64,000 nt of DNA from Pseudomonas viridiflava (GCF_001642795.1 NZ_LKEH01000023.1:62193-126192), one strand, 5' to 3'. Shown: positions 37,069-47,298, counted from the stretch's first letter. Program-made: numbers and translations. Notes: generated by a model not told the origin, from the sequence alone.

Positions 37069-38952
37069 ATGGACTTCAGAAAAGACATCAATGGCCTGCG
37101 TGCCATCGCGGTTCTCGCTGTGCTGCTGTTCCACTTCCATCCCGCCTGGCTGCCGGGCGGCTTTGCCGGGGTGGATGTGTTTTTCGTGATTTCGGGCTAC
37201 CTGATCACGGGCATCATTCTGTGCGGCTTCCAGAATGGCACCTTCAGCCTGACTGCATTCTATCGATCACGGGCGCGGCGCATCATTCCGGCATTGGCGG
37301 TGGTGTGCATCGCCTTGCTGGCGCTGGGCTGGTTCTACCTGCTGCCGCTGGATTACAGCGCTCTGGGCACGCATGTCGCGAGCAGCCTGGGCTTCGTCTC
37401 CAACTTCATCTACTGGCGCGAAGCGGGTTATTTCACTGCCAATGCCCATGAGAAATGGCTGCTGCATACCTGGTCGCTGTCGGTGGAATGGCAGTTCTAT
37501 CTGCTGTACCCGATCACCTTGCTGGTGCTCAGTCGCTTCGTGGCGCTGAGGAATCTGCGCTGGTGGATTCTGGGCGGCAGCGTGATCGGCTTCGCGCTGT
37601 GCGTGTTTGCTTCAGCACGCTGGCCCGAGGCGTCGTTCTATTTGCTGCCGACCCGGGCCTGGGAGTTGCTGTTGGGCGGCGTGGCCTGCCTGTTTCCCTT
37701 CAAGCTGCGCAGCGCTCAGAAGCGCATGCTGGAAGGCGTCGGGCTGGCGCTGATGATGGCGAGTTTCTTTCTGGTGTCGGTGCAGGACCTGTGGCCGGGC
37801 TATCTGGTCCTGTTACCTGTGCTGGGAACATTCGCAGTGATCATCGCTGCCCGGCAGGACTCGTTTCTGACCACCAATGCGCTGTCGCAATGGACCGGCA
37901 AGCTGTCGTACTCGCTGTACCTCTGGCACTGGCCGGTGGTGGTGCTGATGAACTACGCCGGCTGGCTGGGCGATACCGATAATGTGCTGCTGGGCATGAG
38001 CGCGGCCTTCCTGCTGAGTGTGGCTTCGTACGGCCTGATCGAAAGGTCCACAGGTCGTTGGCGCGAAGGTGCCCGCTGGAGGTTCGCCACTCTCGGTACG
38101 CTGGTCGGCATGGTGTTCGTCGGCGGCGCGGCAGTGAGCGCGACACAGGGCGTGGTCTCGCCGATGCGCGAGATCAGCCTGTCCGAAAAAGCGTCGTTCA
38201 TTCAGGACTACGTCAATCGACAGCAGAATCTGTACGAGCCTTACTGGCTCAAGTGCGACGCGTTTTCTGCGTTCACTCAGCGCGGGCAGTCGGGCATCGA
38301 TGAGTCGTGTACGCGCAAACAAGGCGAAGGCGGCGTATTCCTGTGGGGCGACTCACATGCACAGGCGTTGTCGCTCGGTCTGCGCACCCTGCTGACCAGA
38401 GACACGCCGTTCTATCAGGTCGCGTCCGCCAGTTGCCGTCCCAGCCTGAGCGTCCATCAAGGCCGCACATCGCCGACCAGCCGGGCCTGCGACTATTCCA
38501 ACAGACTGGCCCTGCACAGCATCGAAACGCTGCACCCCGATATCGTGGTCATCGCGCAAAAGGACGGACACGACAAGACCGACTGGAACGGCATCGCGAT
38601 CCGGCTCAAGGGTTACGGCGTGAAACACGTGGTGCTGATCGGTCCTCTGCCCCAGTGGAGTCCGTCGCTGCCCAGCGTCATCGCCAGCCGCCATTGGGGG
38701 CTGAATGAATCACACATCAGCGACCCGGCCCTCGACCAGAGCGTCATGGCGGTGGATCAGGCGACCCGGCAACTGGCGGCATCGGCGGATATCCAGTTCG
38801 TCTCCCTGATCGACAAACTCTGCGTAGCCGATGCCTGTCTGGTGCGACTCGAGGATACCGACTCGCTGCTGCAGATCGATTCGGGCCATCTGAGCACCGA
38901 AGGCTCGCTGTTTGTGGTGAAGAACTATGTGCTGCCGGAGTTGGTGAATTAG
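37069..38952 (+). CDS. OafA/YrhL-type acyltransferase with SGNH domain
   Basis: The 627-residue inner-membrane protein adds acetyl groups to surface polysaccharide. The N-terminal acyltransferase-3 domain (about 1-340, ten helices) begins with DINGLRAIAVLAVLLFHFHP (R and H catalytic region) and includes GGFAGVDVFFVISGYLITGI and HTWSLSVEWQFYLLYP. The C-terminal periplasmic SGNH hydrolase-like domain (about 380-627) has GDSHAQALSLG (Ser) and DSGHLSTEGS (Asp-His). The double-domain form is typical of O-antigen or capsule O-acetylases. A family A repeat separates it from the hydrolase gene. Confidence 0.92.
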   Translation: MDFRKDINGLRAIAVLAVLLFHFHPAWLPGGFAGVDVFFVISGYLITGIILCGFQNGTFSLTAFYRSRARRIIPALAVVCIALLALGWFYLLPLDYSALGTHVASSLGFVSNFIYWREAGYFTANAHEKWLLHTWSLSVEWQFYLLYPITLLVLSRFVALRNLRWWILGGSVIGFALCVFASARWPEASFYLLPTRAWELLLGGVACLFPFKLRSAQKRMLEGVGLALMMASFFLVSVQDLWPGYLVLLPVLGTFAVIIAARQDSFLTTNALSQWTGKLSYSLYLWHWPVVVLMNYAGWLGDTDNVLLGMSAAFLLSVASYGLIERSTGRWREGARWRFATLGTLVGMVFVGGAAVSATQGVVSPMREISLSEKASFIQDYVNRQQNLYEPYWLKCDAFSAFTQRGQSGIDESCTRKQGEGGVFLWGDSHAQALSLGLRTLLTRDTPFYQVASASCRPSLSVHQGRTSPTSRACDYSNRLALHSIETLHPDIVVIAQKDGHDKTDWNGIAIRLKGYGVKHVVLIGPLPQWSPSLPSVIASRHWGLNESHISDPALDQSVMAVDQATRQLAASADIQFVSLIDKLCVADACLVRLEDTDSLLQIDSGHLSTEGSLFVVKNYVLPELVN

Positions 38953-38993
38953 CGCCGTGTGCTGCGTCCGCTCAGCGTGCCCGAGATCCCTGA

Positions 38994-39042
38994 TCGTTCC
39001 TACGCTCCAGCGTGGGAATGCAGCTCAGGACGCTCTGCGTCC
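38994..39042. repeat. Palindromic intergenic repeat, family B
   Basis: TTCCTACGCTCCAGCGTGGGAA (38997-39018) and GGACGCTCTGCGTCC (39028-39042) form two adjacent hairpins. It lies between convergent genes, where it may also help transcription end. Confidence 0.8.
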
Positions 39043-39053
39043 GCTCCATGCAC

Positions 39054-39692
39054 TCAATCACCTGCCTGCAAACGCTCGGCAAACCTCACCAGCTCGGCCA
39101 GTGAATCGGCTTCCATCTTGCGCATGACCGAGCCGCGGCGGACTTTGACGGTGATTTCGCTGACGTTAAGGCGGGCGGCTATCTGTTTGTTCAGCAAACC
39201 GGCGACCACCAGCGCCATGACCTGCTGCTCGCCCGCATTGAGGCTCGCATGCCTGCGCTGCAGCTCGGCTTGCACCGCCGCGTTCTGACGCCGCACGCGG
39301 TCCAGCGCCAGGCCCTGCTGAATGGCGTCCAGCAGGTCCTGCTCGCGAAACGGTTTGGTGAGAAACTCCACCGCACCGGCTTTCATGGCGCGCACCGACA
39401 TCGGAATGTCGCCGTGCCCGGTGATGAAAATGACCGGCAGAAAAATCCCCGAACGCGCCATCTGCTCCTGAAAATCCAGACCGCTCATGCCCGGCATGCG
39501 GATGTCCAGAATCAGGCAACCCGGCGCATCGGGCCGGGGCGTGTCCATGAACTGCTGGGTGGAGCCGAACAGCAGGCTGCGCAGCCCGACCGAGGCCAGC
39601 AAGTCTTCCAGCGAAGTGCGCACCGACAGGTCGTCGTCGATCACGTAGATGATCGGCTCTTCAGCCTGCGCAGCGGGGTCGGTCGTGTTCAT
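39054..39692 (-). CDS. FixJ-like response regulator
   Basis: The 212-residue regulator has a receiver domain (residues 1-125) with the acidic pair VIDDD, phosphoacceptor Asp in CLILDIRMPGMSG (near 63), the conserved Thr in FITGHGD and Lys in FLTKPF. The C-terminal LuxR-type helix-turn-helix (LNAGEQQVMALVVAGLLNKQ, IAARLNVSEITVKVRRGSVM) binds DNA. Its start overlaps the histidine kinase stop by one base (TGATG). Targets are unknown; the co-oriented transporter genes directly upstream are the natural candidates. Confidence 0.93.
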   Translation of the reverse strand: MNTTDPAAQAEEPIIYVIDDDLSVRTSLEDLLASVGLRSLLFGSTQQFMDTPRPDAPGCLILDIRMPGMSGLDFQEQMARSGIFLPVIFITGHGDIPMSVRAMKAGAVEFLTKPFREQDLLDAIQQGLALDRVRRQNAAVQAELQRRHASLNAGEQQVMALVVAGLLNKQIAARLNVSEITVKVRRGSVMRKMEADSLAELVRFAERLQAGD

Positions 39693-40762
39693 CAGGTGTC
39701 CATCTTTCCGGTGGGCAGAGTGAAGTGAAACGTAGCACCGACTGACGGCTCGGGCATCACCCAGATGCGCCCGCCATGTGCTTCGATAATCGACCGGCTG
39801 ATCGCCAGACCAATCCCCATACCCTCCTCCTTGGTCGTGTAGAACGCATCGAAGATGCGATCAATGTTTTCCGGCGCCACGCCCATGCCATTGTCACGCA
39901 CCGAAAACTTCACCTCTCCGCCTGCGTTCACATCCACCTTCACCGCCAGCCGCGCCTGACCGGGCTCGACCCTGCGCATCGCGTCCACCGCGTTGAGCAT
40001 CAGGTTCAGCAGCACTTGCTGGATCTGAACCCTGTCTGCCAGCAGCGGTGGCAACCCTTCCGACACCTCGACCGTAAGCGCGACCTGCTGCTCGTCGATT
40101 TCACTGTGGGCCAGCGATACGATTTCGGCCACGGTATCGGCCACGTTGATCCATTCCTTGTGCGCCGCCGAGCGCTTGGCGAGCGCCCGCACCCGCACGA
40201 TGATATCGCCCGCCCGGTTGGCATCGCCGATCATGCGCGCCAGCGCCTGCCGCGCCCGGTCCAGATTGACCGGCTCGGCAGCCAGCCAGCGTGTGCACGC
40301 ATTGCCACTGGTGACGATGGCCGACAGCGGCTGATTGATTTCATGGGCGATGGACGCAGTCAGCTCACCCAGCATGTTGACCCGGGCGATCTGCGCCAGT
40401 TGTGAGCGCGCCTCGTGAACGGAGCGGATTGCCACCGCCATGCGCAGCGCCAGATAGGTCACCATCGCAATCGCCGCCAGACTGATAATGCAGTTGATCA
40501 GCGCCGCCTCGCTGCCTCGGGAAATCGTCAACTCGTAGCTGAGCACCGTCAGCGCCATACAGGTCAGCGCGATGGCGATCACACCGGCAACCGGCAGAAA
40601 CCGGACCGCCATGAGCACCACGGCGATCTGGAACACACCGACGGCAATTTCCAGATCGGTCAGGGTGTCGGCAATCGCGATCACCACGGCCAGCCCAAGC
40701 AAGGCGGCCAGCCGAATCGCCATCGCAGCTTTGCCAAAGGATTCAGGCTCGCGCATCTGCAA
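39692..40762 (-). CDS. Sensor histidine kinase (FixL/DctB type)
   Basis: The 356-residue inner-membrane kinase has about four N-terminal helices (AIRLAALLGLAVVIAIADTL, AIALTCMALTVLSYEL and others). These are followed by a short linker and the HisKA domain with the phosphorylated His in LGELTASIAHEINQPLSAIV, then HATPase_c with N box NLMLNAVDAMRRVE, G1 DNGMGVAPENID, F box and G2 KEEGMGIGLAIS. No PAS domain is seen, so sensing may occur in the membrane region. It forms a pair with the FixJ-like regulator downstream. Confidence 0.92.
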   Translation of the reverse strand: MQMREPESFGKAAMAIRLAALLGLAVVIAIADTLTDLEIAVGVFQIAVVLMAVRFLPVAGVIAIALTCMALTVLSYELTISRGSEAALINCIISLAAIAMVTYLALRMAVAIRSVHEARSQLAQIARVNMLGELTASIAHEINQPLSAIVTSGNACTRWLAAEPVNLDRARQALARMIGDANRAGDIIVRVRALAKRSAAHKEWINVADTVAEIVSLAHSEIDEQQVALTVEVSEGLPPLLADRVQIQQVLLNLMLNAVDAMRRVEPGQARLAVKVDVNAGGEVKFSVRDNGMGVAPENIDRIFDAFYTTKEEGMGIGLAISRSIIEAHGGRIWVMPEPSVGATFHFTLPTGKMDT

Positions 40763-40807
40763 CCTCTCGCTCGTTCAAAGGGCCAGCGCAGTATGCGCCG
40801 ACACGCC

Positions 40808-42109
40808 TCAGGATGGGTTATCCAGACTGAACTGATCCGCCAGTTCATCGTAGGCGAACAGCTCGGCGTAACGTCCCCACTGCGTTACCGAGTCGAGCGT
40901 CTGGCGGGCATCGCTTTCGGACATGAAGTCTTCCAGTTGATCCCGAAAGCGGCGTGCAGGAGCCGTGTGCGTCGAACGATCATCCAGCACCCGGCGAATA
41001 TGCGCCACCAGCGGCACGAAGCTCAGCAAGTGCTGGGCGAACAGATGCTTGCGCTCATCCACGTCCGCCAGTGCATAACGGTTGGCCGCAGGCAGCAAAC
41101 GAATGTCGCCGCCCTTGAGTTCGGCGAAACGCAGCAGTTGCAGGACTTCGGCAATCGGGAACAGCTCGTCCGCGTTGTAATGCAGCGCACCGGCCAGCTC
41201 CGGCAGGTCGGCCTTCATGCCGTAGGGCGGCGCATGAATCGCCTCGATCAGACCGGCCAGCGCGTTGGTGGACACGTGCGGCAGCACCATGCCCAGCCCG
41301 GTTCCCGGGAACACGCCCTGACGGGTTTCGCCTGCGTCACTGTCCTGGGTCATCAGCACGTAGATGTCTTCGACCAGCGCCTGAAAGACCGGGTCCTGAC
41401 GGTTGCGCGGCTGTGGCAGATCCACCTTGATCTCACTGATCACCCGCCCCGGATTGGACGAGAACAGCAGGATGCGATCACACATCAGCACCGCTTCGGC
41501 GATGTTGTGCGTCACCATCAGGATCGACTTGATGGGCATGCGGCCTTCGCTCCACATGTCCAGCAGATCGGTGCGCAGGGTTTCGGCGGTCAGCACGTCG
41601 AGCGCCGAGAACGGTTCGTCCATCAGCAGCACATCCGGGTCGATCACCAGCGCACGCGCCATGCCGACCCGCTGGCGCATGCCGCCCGACAGCTCCTTGG
41701 GATAGGCGCTCTCGAAACCGTCCAGACCGATCAGGTCAATGGCCGCCAGCGCCCGCTTGCGGCGCTGTTGAGCCGGAACGCCCTGAGCCTCAAGCCCGAC
41801 CTCGACGTTTTCCAGCACCGTCAGCCACGGAAACAATGCAAAGCTCTGGAACACCATGCCCACCGACATGGCCTTGCCCGGCGTGCGGTTAGGAAAAGTC
41901 ACTTGCCCATCGGTCGGCACCACCAGCCCTGCAATGGAGCGCAGCAGCGTGGATTTGCCCGAGCCGGAGCGGCCCAGCAGGCCGATGATTTCGTTTTCGT
42001 TGAGTTGCAGCGTCACATCGTCCAGCACCAGCCGCTCTTTGCTGGCCTTGCCGTACACATGACGAACCTTCTGCACATCCACCAGGCAACGCTTTTCGAC
42101 AGCCATCAT
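40808..42109 (-). CDS. NitT/TauT-type ABC transporter ATPase with C-terminal AAA-associated domain
   Basis: The 433-residue protein starts at 42109, with GGAGG 8 nt upstream. The ABC domain (about 1-260) has Walker A LLGRSGSGKST, the Q loop MVFQSFALFPW, the signature LSGGMRQRVGMARAL and Walker B DVLLMDEPFSALD. The last 170 residues are the AAA-associated domain seen in a subset of nitrate/sulfonate/taurine-type ATPases (GDIRLLPAANRYALADVDER, WGRYAELFAYDELADQFSLD). Its stop is 46 bp upstream of the histidine kinase start. The substrate is unknown; no binding protein of the matching class is adjacent. Confidence 0.9.
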   Translation of the reverse strand: MMAVEKRCLVDVQKVRHVYGKASKERLVLDDVTLQLNENEIIGLLGRSGSGKSTLLRSIAGLVVPTDGQVTFPNRTPGKAMSVGMVFQSFALFPWLTVLENVEVGLEAQGVPAQQRRKRALAAIDLIGLDGFESAYPKELSGGMRQRVGMARALVIDPDVLLMDEPFSALDVLTAETLRTDLLDMWSEGRMPIKSILMVTHNIAEAVLMCDRILLFSSNPGRVISEIKVDLPQPRNRQDPVFQALVEDIYVLMTQDSDAGETRQGVFPGTGLGMVLPHVSTNALAGLIEAIHAPPYGMKADLPELAGALHYNADELFPIAEVLQLLRFAELKGGDIRLLPAANRYALADVDERKHLFAQHLLSFVPLVAHIRRVLDDRSTHTAPARRFRDQLEDFMSESDARQTLDSVTQWGRYAELFAYDELADQFSLDNPS

Positions 42110-42130
42110 CGTGGCATCCTCCACACACAA

Positions 42131-43885
42131 TCACACAAGACTCAGACGTCGCTCGGCGAACCCGTACAGCGGGCGCCACAGCAACCGGTTGAACGCGATC
42201 ACGAAGATCGACATGACGGCAATGCCCAGCGCGACCCGTGCGTAATCACCCGCCTGAGTGGCGTTGGCGATGTACGAACCCAGGCCGGCAGCCTCCAGAT
42301 GCTTGTCGCCCCAGGACACGGCCTCGGCGACGATGCTGGCGTTCCACGAACCGCCAGACGCTGTCAGCGCGCCGGTGACGTAATACGGAAACACACCCGG
42401 CAACGCCACCCGACGCCACCACTGCCAACCACGCATGTTGAACAGGGTGGCCGCTTCGCGCAGGTCGGTCGGCAAGGCGCTGGCCCCTGCGATGACGTTG
42501 AACAGGATGTACCACTGGGTGCCGAGCACCATCAGCGGCGACAGCCAGATATCGGGGTTCAGGTGCAGGCCGACAATGGCGATCACGGCAAACGGAAACA
42601 GCACGTTCGCAGGAAAGGCCGCCAGAAACTGCGCGACGGGTTGCAGCCGCTCGGCCCACACCGGGCGCAGACCGATCCACACGCCAATCGGCACCCAGAT
42701 CACACTGGCTACGATGATCAGCACGATCACCCGCAGCATGGTGGTCAGTCCCAGTCCGAGCGCGGTGGCCAGATCGCCGAACCCGAGCGATGCTTCGATG
42801 AACCGGAACAGGCAGATGCTGGCGGCCAGACAGCCAGCAATCACCAGCCCAAGCCAGGCAGTATCGAGGAACCGGCTGACACCCGGCGCAGGCTTGACGT
42901 TCCAGAAGCGCGTCAAACCGCGTCCATTGATCAGCATCAGGCCCTTCCAGGGCGCGGCCAGCACAGTGCCCAGCAGCGGCGCGAGTCGGGAGCGGCCCAG
43001 CAGGCTGTACATCCACGAGCGTGGGCGCTTTTGCGATGCGGTCTGCTCGAAGCGAAACTTGTCCGCCCAGGCCACGACCGGCCGGAACAGCAACTGGTCG
43101 TAGGCCAGAATCACCAGCGCCATGGCCGCGACGGCCCAGGCAATCGCCGTCAGGTCTTTCTGCTCGATCGCCAGCGCCAGCCACGAGCCGATGCCGGGCA
43201 GATTGACGGTGGTGTCGCCGACCGAAATCGCCTCGCAGGCCACCACGAAGAACCAGCCGCCGGACATTGACATCATCATGTTCCAGACCAGCCCCGGAAT
43301 GGCGAACGGCAGTTCCAGACGGGTGAACCTGAGTACCGGCGACAGGCCGAACTGACGACTGACTTCACTCAGGTCATTGGGCACCGTGCGCAGCGACTGA
43401 TAAAAGCTGAACGCCATGTTCCAGGCCTGGCTGGTAAAAATGGCAAAGATCGCCGCGCATTCGACGCCCAGCTGCCGCCCCGGAAACAGGCCGATGAAGA
43501 AGGTCACGGTAAAGGTCAGAAAGCCGAGCACCGGGACCGATTGCAGAATATCCAGCGCCGGAATGATCACCTGTTCGGCCTTGCGGCTTTTGGCGGCCAG
43601 TGTGGCCACGACCAGGGTGAAGACCAGCGATGCCGCGAGGGCGATGAACATGCGCAGCGTGGTGCGCAGTGCGTATTCCGGCAGGTTCGCCGGGTCCAGG
43701 GTCATCGGGCTTGAGGTCAGCAGCGACAGCGGCTGGAACATCTGTCCGACACCGTGCAGCAGCAACGCAACGACCATTGCCAGCAGGCCCAGGCAGACGA
43801 TATCGACCCCATAAGGTGCGCGTGTTCTGGCGTCGCCATATCGGGAGACTCGCAGACGCTTGCCGGACTCGAAAATAGACTGCAT
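42131..43885 (-). CDS. Fused double ABC permease (NitT/TauT type)
   Basis: The 584-residue protein starts at 43885 (MQSIFESGKRLRVSRYG), with GAGGTGA upstream; the frame is open further. Two complete binding-protein-dependent permease domains lie in tandem, each with its EAA-type loop (SEVSRQFGLSPVLRFTRLEL near residue 190; REAATLFNMRGWQWWRRVAL near 480). The fusion provides both membrane halves in one chain. It lies 21 bp upstream of the ATPase gene, so the two form a transporter operon, probably extending to the two-component system. Confidence 0.9.
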   Translation of the reverse strand: MQSIFESGKRLRVSRYGDARTRAPYGVDIVCLGLLAMVVALLLHGVGQMFQPLSLLTSSPMTLDPANLPEYALRTTLRMFIALAASLVFTLVVATLAAKSRKAEQVIIPALDILQSVPVLGFLTFTVTFFIGLFPGRQLGVECAAIFAIFTSQAWNMAFSFYQSLRTVPNDLSEVSRQFGLSPVLRFTRLELPFAIPGLVWNMMMSMSGGWFFVVACEAISVGDTTVNLPGIGSWLALAIEQKDLTAIAWAVAAMALVILAYDQLLFRPVVAWADKFRFEQTASQKRPRSWMYSLLGRSRLAPLLGTVLAAPWKGLMLINGRGLTRFWNVKPAPGVSRFLDTAWLGLVIAGCLAASICLFRFIEASLGFGDLATALGLGLTTMLRVIVLIIVASVIWVPIGVWIGLRPVWAERLQPVAQFLAAFPANVLFPFAVIAIVGLHLNPDIWLSPLMVLGTQWYILFNVIAGASALPTDLREAATLFNMRGWQWWRRVALPGVFPYYVTGALTASGGSWNASIVAEAVSWGDKHLEAAGLGSYIANATQAGDYARVALGIAVMSIFVIAFNRLLWRPLYGFAERRLSLV

Positions 43886-44132
43886 GGACTCACCTCGACG
43901 CGGCTGCACGGGTACGCGCCGGCAGCGTTTCAGAAAACGGACTGTCAGCGGATACATAAAAAAGGGCAGTGAGTGTTTAACCACTCGTTGTATAAAAGCT
44001 TATAGACTTTTGACCGGTGTTTAAAACCTGCAAACGTAGACGCTGCAGACCCGAAAGTATGAGTGTCATATACGAAGGTATATAAAGGCTTAGCGGCCAA
44101 CGGCGTATGAATAAACCACGAAAGGATAGTGA

Positions 44133-44918
44133 ATGAAGGTAGTTCGTTTTCTCGTCCTGACGTGCGCCTGGGCCTGTTTTCAACCCACCGCACTGGCTCA
44201 GCCGTACGTGGCGGCCAGCACAGAGTGGCGCCCCTTCATTTATACCGACGAATACAACACGCTGCGAGGCGTCTCGACCGATATCGCTCGTCAGGTCTTC
44301 AAACAGGCGGCCATTGATGTGCAGTTTGTGTCCTATCCGGCCAACCGCATGCAAGTGATGCTGGACAAAGAACAGATCGATATCAGTTATGCCGAGTCAC
44401 CCAGCTGGACCAGCGAAAACGACGCGAGCAAGTATGTATTCTCGGTGCCTTATCTGGCGGTACGCGAACACTTGTACTTTGCCGCAGATGATCCGCTTTC
44501 AAATGAGCCCGTGAGTAAACTGCGCAATGTAACGATCGGCATGATCCGGGGGTATACCTACCGCGCGCTGGACACAGCCTTTGAGGAAAAGCGCATCACC
44601 AGGCTTGAAACTTCGGAGGACTCGGCGCTGCTGGAGTTGCTCGCCAACAAACGCGTGAATGCCGTCGCCATGGTCGATGACCTGTACGACTACCTCGCCA
44701 CTACCCATCAGATAGATCCCGACCGATTCCGGCGAGGCGCTCTGCTGAATGAGTCGAGTCTGTCGATCATGCTGTTGAACAGGCACGCCTCGCTACTGCC
44801 GAAGATCAATGCCGCGATCCTCGACATGCAGCGCCGCGGCGAACTGCAGCGCATCCGCGACGCTTACCTGCCCAACGCATCGACGAAGGCATGCGTCAGC
44901 GGCGGCAAGTCCTGCTGA
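44133..44918 (+). CDS. Periplasmic solute-binding protein, SBP_bac_3 type
   Basis: The 261-residue protein has a signal peptide (VVRFLVLTCAWACFQPTALA) and the type 3 binding fold (VAASTEWRPFIYTDEYNTLR, GVSTDIARQVFKQAAI, VTIGMIRGYTYRALDTAFEE). It lacks permease or ATPase genes of the amino-acid class nearby, and its class does not match the NitT/TauT transporter on the other strand. It could be an orphan receptor-type binding protein. AAGGA lies 6 nt before the start. A family A repeat follows the gene. Confidence 0.82.
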   Translation: MKVVRFLVLTCAWACFQPTALAQPYVAASTEWRPFIYTDEYNTLRGVSTDIARQVFKQAAIDVQFVSYPANRMQVMLDKEQIDISYAESPSWTSENDASKYVFSVPYLAVREHLYFAADDPLSNEPVSKLRNVTIGMIRGYTYRALDTAFEEKRITRLETSEDSALLELLANKRVNAVAMVDDLYDYLATTHQIDPDRFRRGALLNESSLSIMLLNRHASLLPKINAAILDMQRRGELQRIRDAYLPNASTKACVSGGKSC

Positions 44919-44924
44919 ACGCGA

Positions 44925-45124
44925 TTTTGTGGGAGATGCCCCTGTGTATCTGGCACAGCGCTGTCTTGCAGCAAAGACGGGACCGTGGGAGGCGGCTTGC
45001 CGGCGATGAACGATGATGCGATTTTCCTGACATACCGCGTCGACTGCATCGCCGGCAAGCCGCCTCCCACCATCCGGTGTTTGCTGCGTGACAGCGTTAC
45101 GTCGACGTGGTGGCGCCTCCCACA
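44925..45124. repeat. Palindromic element, family A (copy 5, full length with outer arms)
   Basis: The inner palindrome is GTGGGAGGCGGCTTGCCGGC (44985-45004) with GCCGGCAAGCCGCCTCCCAC ending at 45070. Outside it, the left flank (TTTTGTGGGAG..., GCAGCAAAGACGGGACC) and the right flank (ATCCGGTGTTTGCTGCGTGA..., GTGGTGGCGCCTCCCACAG) are imperfect inverted repeats of each other. The complete element is therefore a nested palindrome of about 200 bp. Confidence 0.85.
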
Positions 45125-45180
45125 GCAAGGGTGTTTCCTGCGAGGCAGCGCGCCTCACAGGTTCCCCTTACATTCAGCCA

Positions 45181-47094
45181 TCACACCCGGAAGTGGCTGA
45201 CCAGCATTTGCAACTGCCCACCCAGGCGCGCCAGTTCGACGCTGGAGGCGGCGGTTTCTTCGCTGGCTTCTGCGGTCTGCTCGGACACGTCACGCACATT
45301 GACGATGCTGCGGCTGATCTCGTCGGCCACTGAACTTTGCTGCTCGGCGGCAGCAGCGATCTGCTGGTTCATGGCCTGAATGTTGGACACGGTCCGGGTG
45401 ATGCTTTCCAGCGACACACCGGCCTTGCGGGTCAGCTCGACGCTGCTATCGGTCAGCGTGCGGCTGCCGAGCATGATTTCCGACACCTGACGGGTGCCGT
45501 TCTGCAGACCGGCGACCAGGCTTTCGATTTCCTCGGTCGATTGCTGAGTGCGCTGCGCAAGGCCTCGCACTTCGTCAGCCACGACAGCAAATCCACGACC
45601 TGCCTCGCCAGCGCGTGCTGCCTCGATGGCGGCGTTGAGCGCCAGCAGGTTGGTCTGTTCGGCCACGGCCTTGATCACGTCCATGACCTTGCCGATCTTG
45701 TCGCTTTCCTGCTCGAGTACGGTCATCGCGTCGGATGAGCGCACGACCTCGGCAGCCAGACGTTCGATCTGGCCGATGGCCTCACCCACCACCTTGTCAC
45801 CGGCGCGAGCTTCCTTGTCGGCATCGGCGGCAGCAACGGACGCCTGCTCGGCGTTGCGTGCAACCTCGTGCACCGTGGCCGACATTTCATGCATGGCGGT
45901 GGCAACCTGATCGGTCTCGACCTTCTGGCTGTTCACGCCAGCGCTGGTCTGTTCAGTGACCGCCGAGAGTTCTTCAGCCGCGCTGGCAATCTGCGTTACG
46001 CCATCGCGAATCCCGGAGATCAGATCCCGCAGGGTTGCACCCATGCGCTGAATGCCTTGTTGCAACACGCCCAGTTCATCGCGACGAGTAACGACTTCGT
46101 TGTGCGTCAGGTCGCCAGAGGCAATGCGGTCGACAATCGCCAGGGTTTCCTGCAACGGACGCGTAATCTGACGCGTGATGATCACCGCAGCCAGAATGCC
46201 GAGGACCAGCACCAGCAGGATGCAACCGATCTGCAGGCTACGCGCCTGAGCGGTATCGTCATCGCCAAGCTTCATTTGCAGGTCGTACAGCTCATCGCCC
46301 AGCTTGACGATGGTTGCGCCCTGCGTGGTCAGGTCCTTGCGCACGGTTGCAGCTTCGACGGTCGTGGCCTTGAAGGCTTCGACCGAACTGCGATAGCTGC
46401 GCAGTCCGTTTTCCAGCTGCGCGACTCTGGCCGCGCCAAACGTGGATTTGAGGCCGTCCAGGTGCTGGATGGCGGTGTCCAGTTGCTGGAAGGCGGCCTT
46501 TTCTGATTTGTCGTCAGGCTTGCCGGTGTAACCGCGCACTTCATAAAGCACCAGCGTCAGGTCCTGCCGAGCGGTGTTCACCCACTGGACCTGATCGAAG
46601 CGGGCCGGGTCCGATGGGTCCATCTGCAAAACGGCACTGTTGAGCGCATCGATCGACTGTGTGGCCGTCGTGGCATTGGCCGTCATCTCGGCACGCACTC
46701 TGGCGCTGGTCTGGTAGACCGCCCGCATCTGGTTCAACGATGCTTCATAAGCGCGAATGACGTCGGTGAGCTGACTGAGAGGCTTGACGTTGACCGGGTT
46801 GGTGAACGTGCTGAGCAGCGATTGCTGGTGCTTCTTGAAGGTATCCAGCTTGCCCTGCATGTTCTGCGCTGCAGTTTCGTCGCCATCGGTCAGCATGTAC
46901 TGCAGACGGGCAATGCGCAGGTCGGTCAGTTTGTTACCGAGTTGGGTGATGTCACCGATTCTGTCGGTGCGGTAGATGAGTTTGTCGAGGCTGGTCCAGC
47001 CGACGAGCGCGAGTATGGCAGTGAAGAAAAGGACTGCCCCAAAGCCCAGGGCCAACTTCATGTTGACGCTGATGTTCGCAAAGCTGCTGTTCAT
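45181..47094 (-). CDS. Methyl-accepting chemotaxis protein with HBM-type sensor domain
   Basis: The 637-residue receptor has a first transmembrane helix ([19 protein letters not shown]), a periplasmic all-helical sensor of about 250 residues ([40 protein letters not shown]) typical of the helical bimodular domain of McpS-like receptors, a second transmembrane helix, HAMP, and a signalling domain with the tip [23 protein letters not shown] receptors sense organic acids and similar ligands, but this ligand is unknown. The C-terminus lacks a CheR/CheB-binding pentapeptide. It is 259 bp from the next chemoreceptor gene, with a half palindrome (47299-47311) between. Confidence 0.93.
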   Translation of the reverse strand: MNSSFANISVNMKLALGFGAVLFFTAILALVGWTSLDKLIYRTDRIGDITQLGNKLTDLRIARLQYMLTDGDETAAQNMQGKLDTFKKHQQSLLSTFTNPVNVKPLSQLTDVIRAYEASLNQMRAVYQTSARVRAEMTANATTATQSIDALNSAVLQMDPSDPARFDQVQWVNTARQDLTLVLYEVRGYTGKPDDKSEKAAFQQLDTAIQHLDGLKSTFGAARVAQLENGLRSYRSSVEAFKATTVEAATVRKDLTTQGATIVKLGDELYDLQMKLGDDDTAQARSLQIGCILLVLVLGILAAVIITRQITRPLQETLAIVDRIASGDLTHNEVVTRRDELGVLQQGIQRMGATLRDLISGIRDGVTQIASAAEELSAVTEQTSAGVNSQKVETDQVATAMHEMSATVHEVARNAEQASVAAADADKEARAGDKVVGEAIGQIERLAAEVVRSSDAMTVLEQESDKIGKVMDVIKAVAEQTNLLALNAAIEAARAGEAGRGFAVVADEVRGLAQRTQQSTEEIESLVAGLQNGTRQVSEIMLGSRTLTDSSVELTRKAGVSLESITRTVSNIQAMNQQIAAAAEQQSSVADEISRSIVNVRDVSEQTAEASEETAASSVELARLGGQLQMLVSHFRV

Positions 47095-47298
47095 GCAATC
47101 TCCTGAATATGCTTTTTATGCGCAACGAAAGAGCTGAAGATTTGTTTTTATGAACAGCAAACCTGCGCGCCAGAGCTATCGGCCGACATCAGGCATAACT
47201 TGACCAAAAAGACAGAATCAGCGGCAAGAGCGCTGATTCAGGGAGATTCGCTGTGCGTCGACACAGCGATTTGACGTGGCAAAAGGGGAAGCGCGAGA

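Noticed and set aside
40415-43270. 951-codon open frame antisense to the histidine kinase and ABC transporter genes
   Set aside because: It covers three well-defined genes on the other strand and is rich in H/Q/R as expected of a shadow frame.
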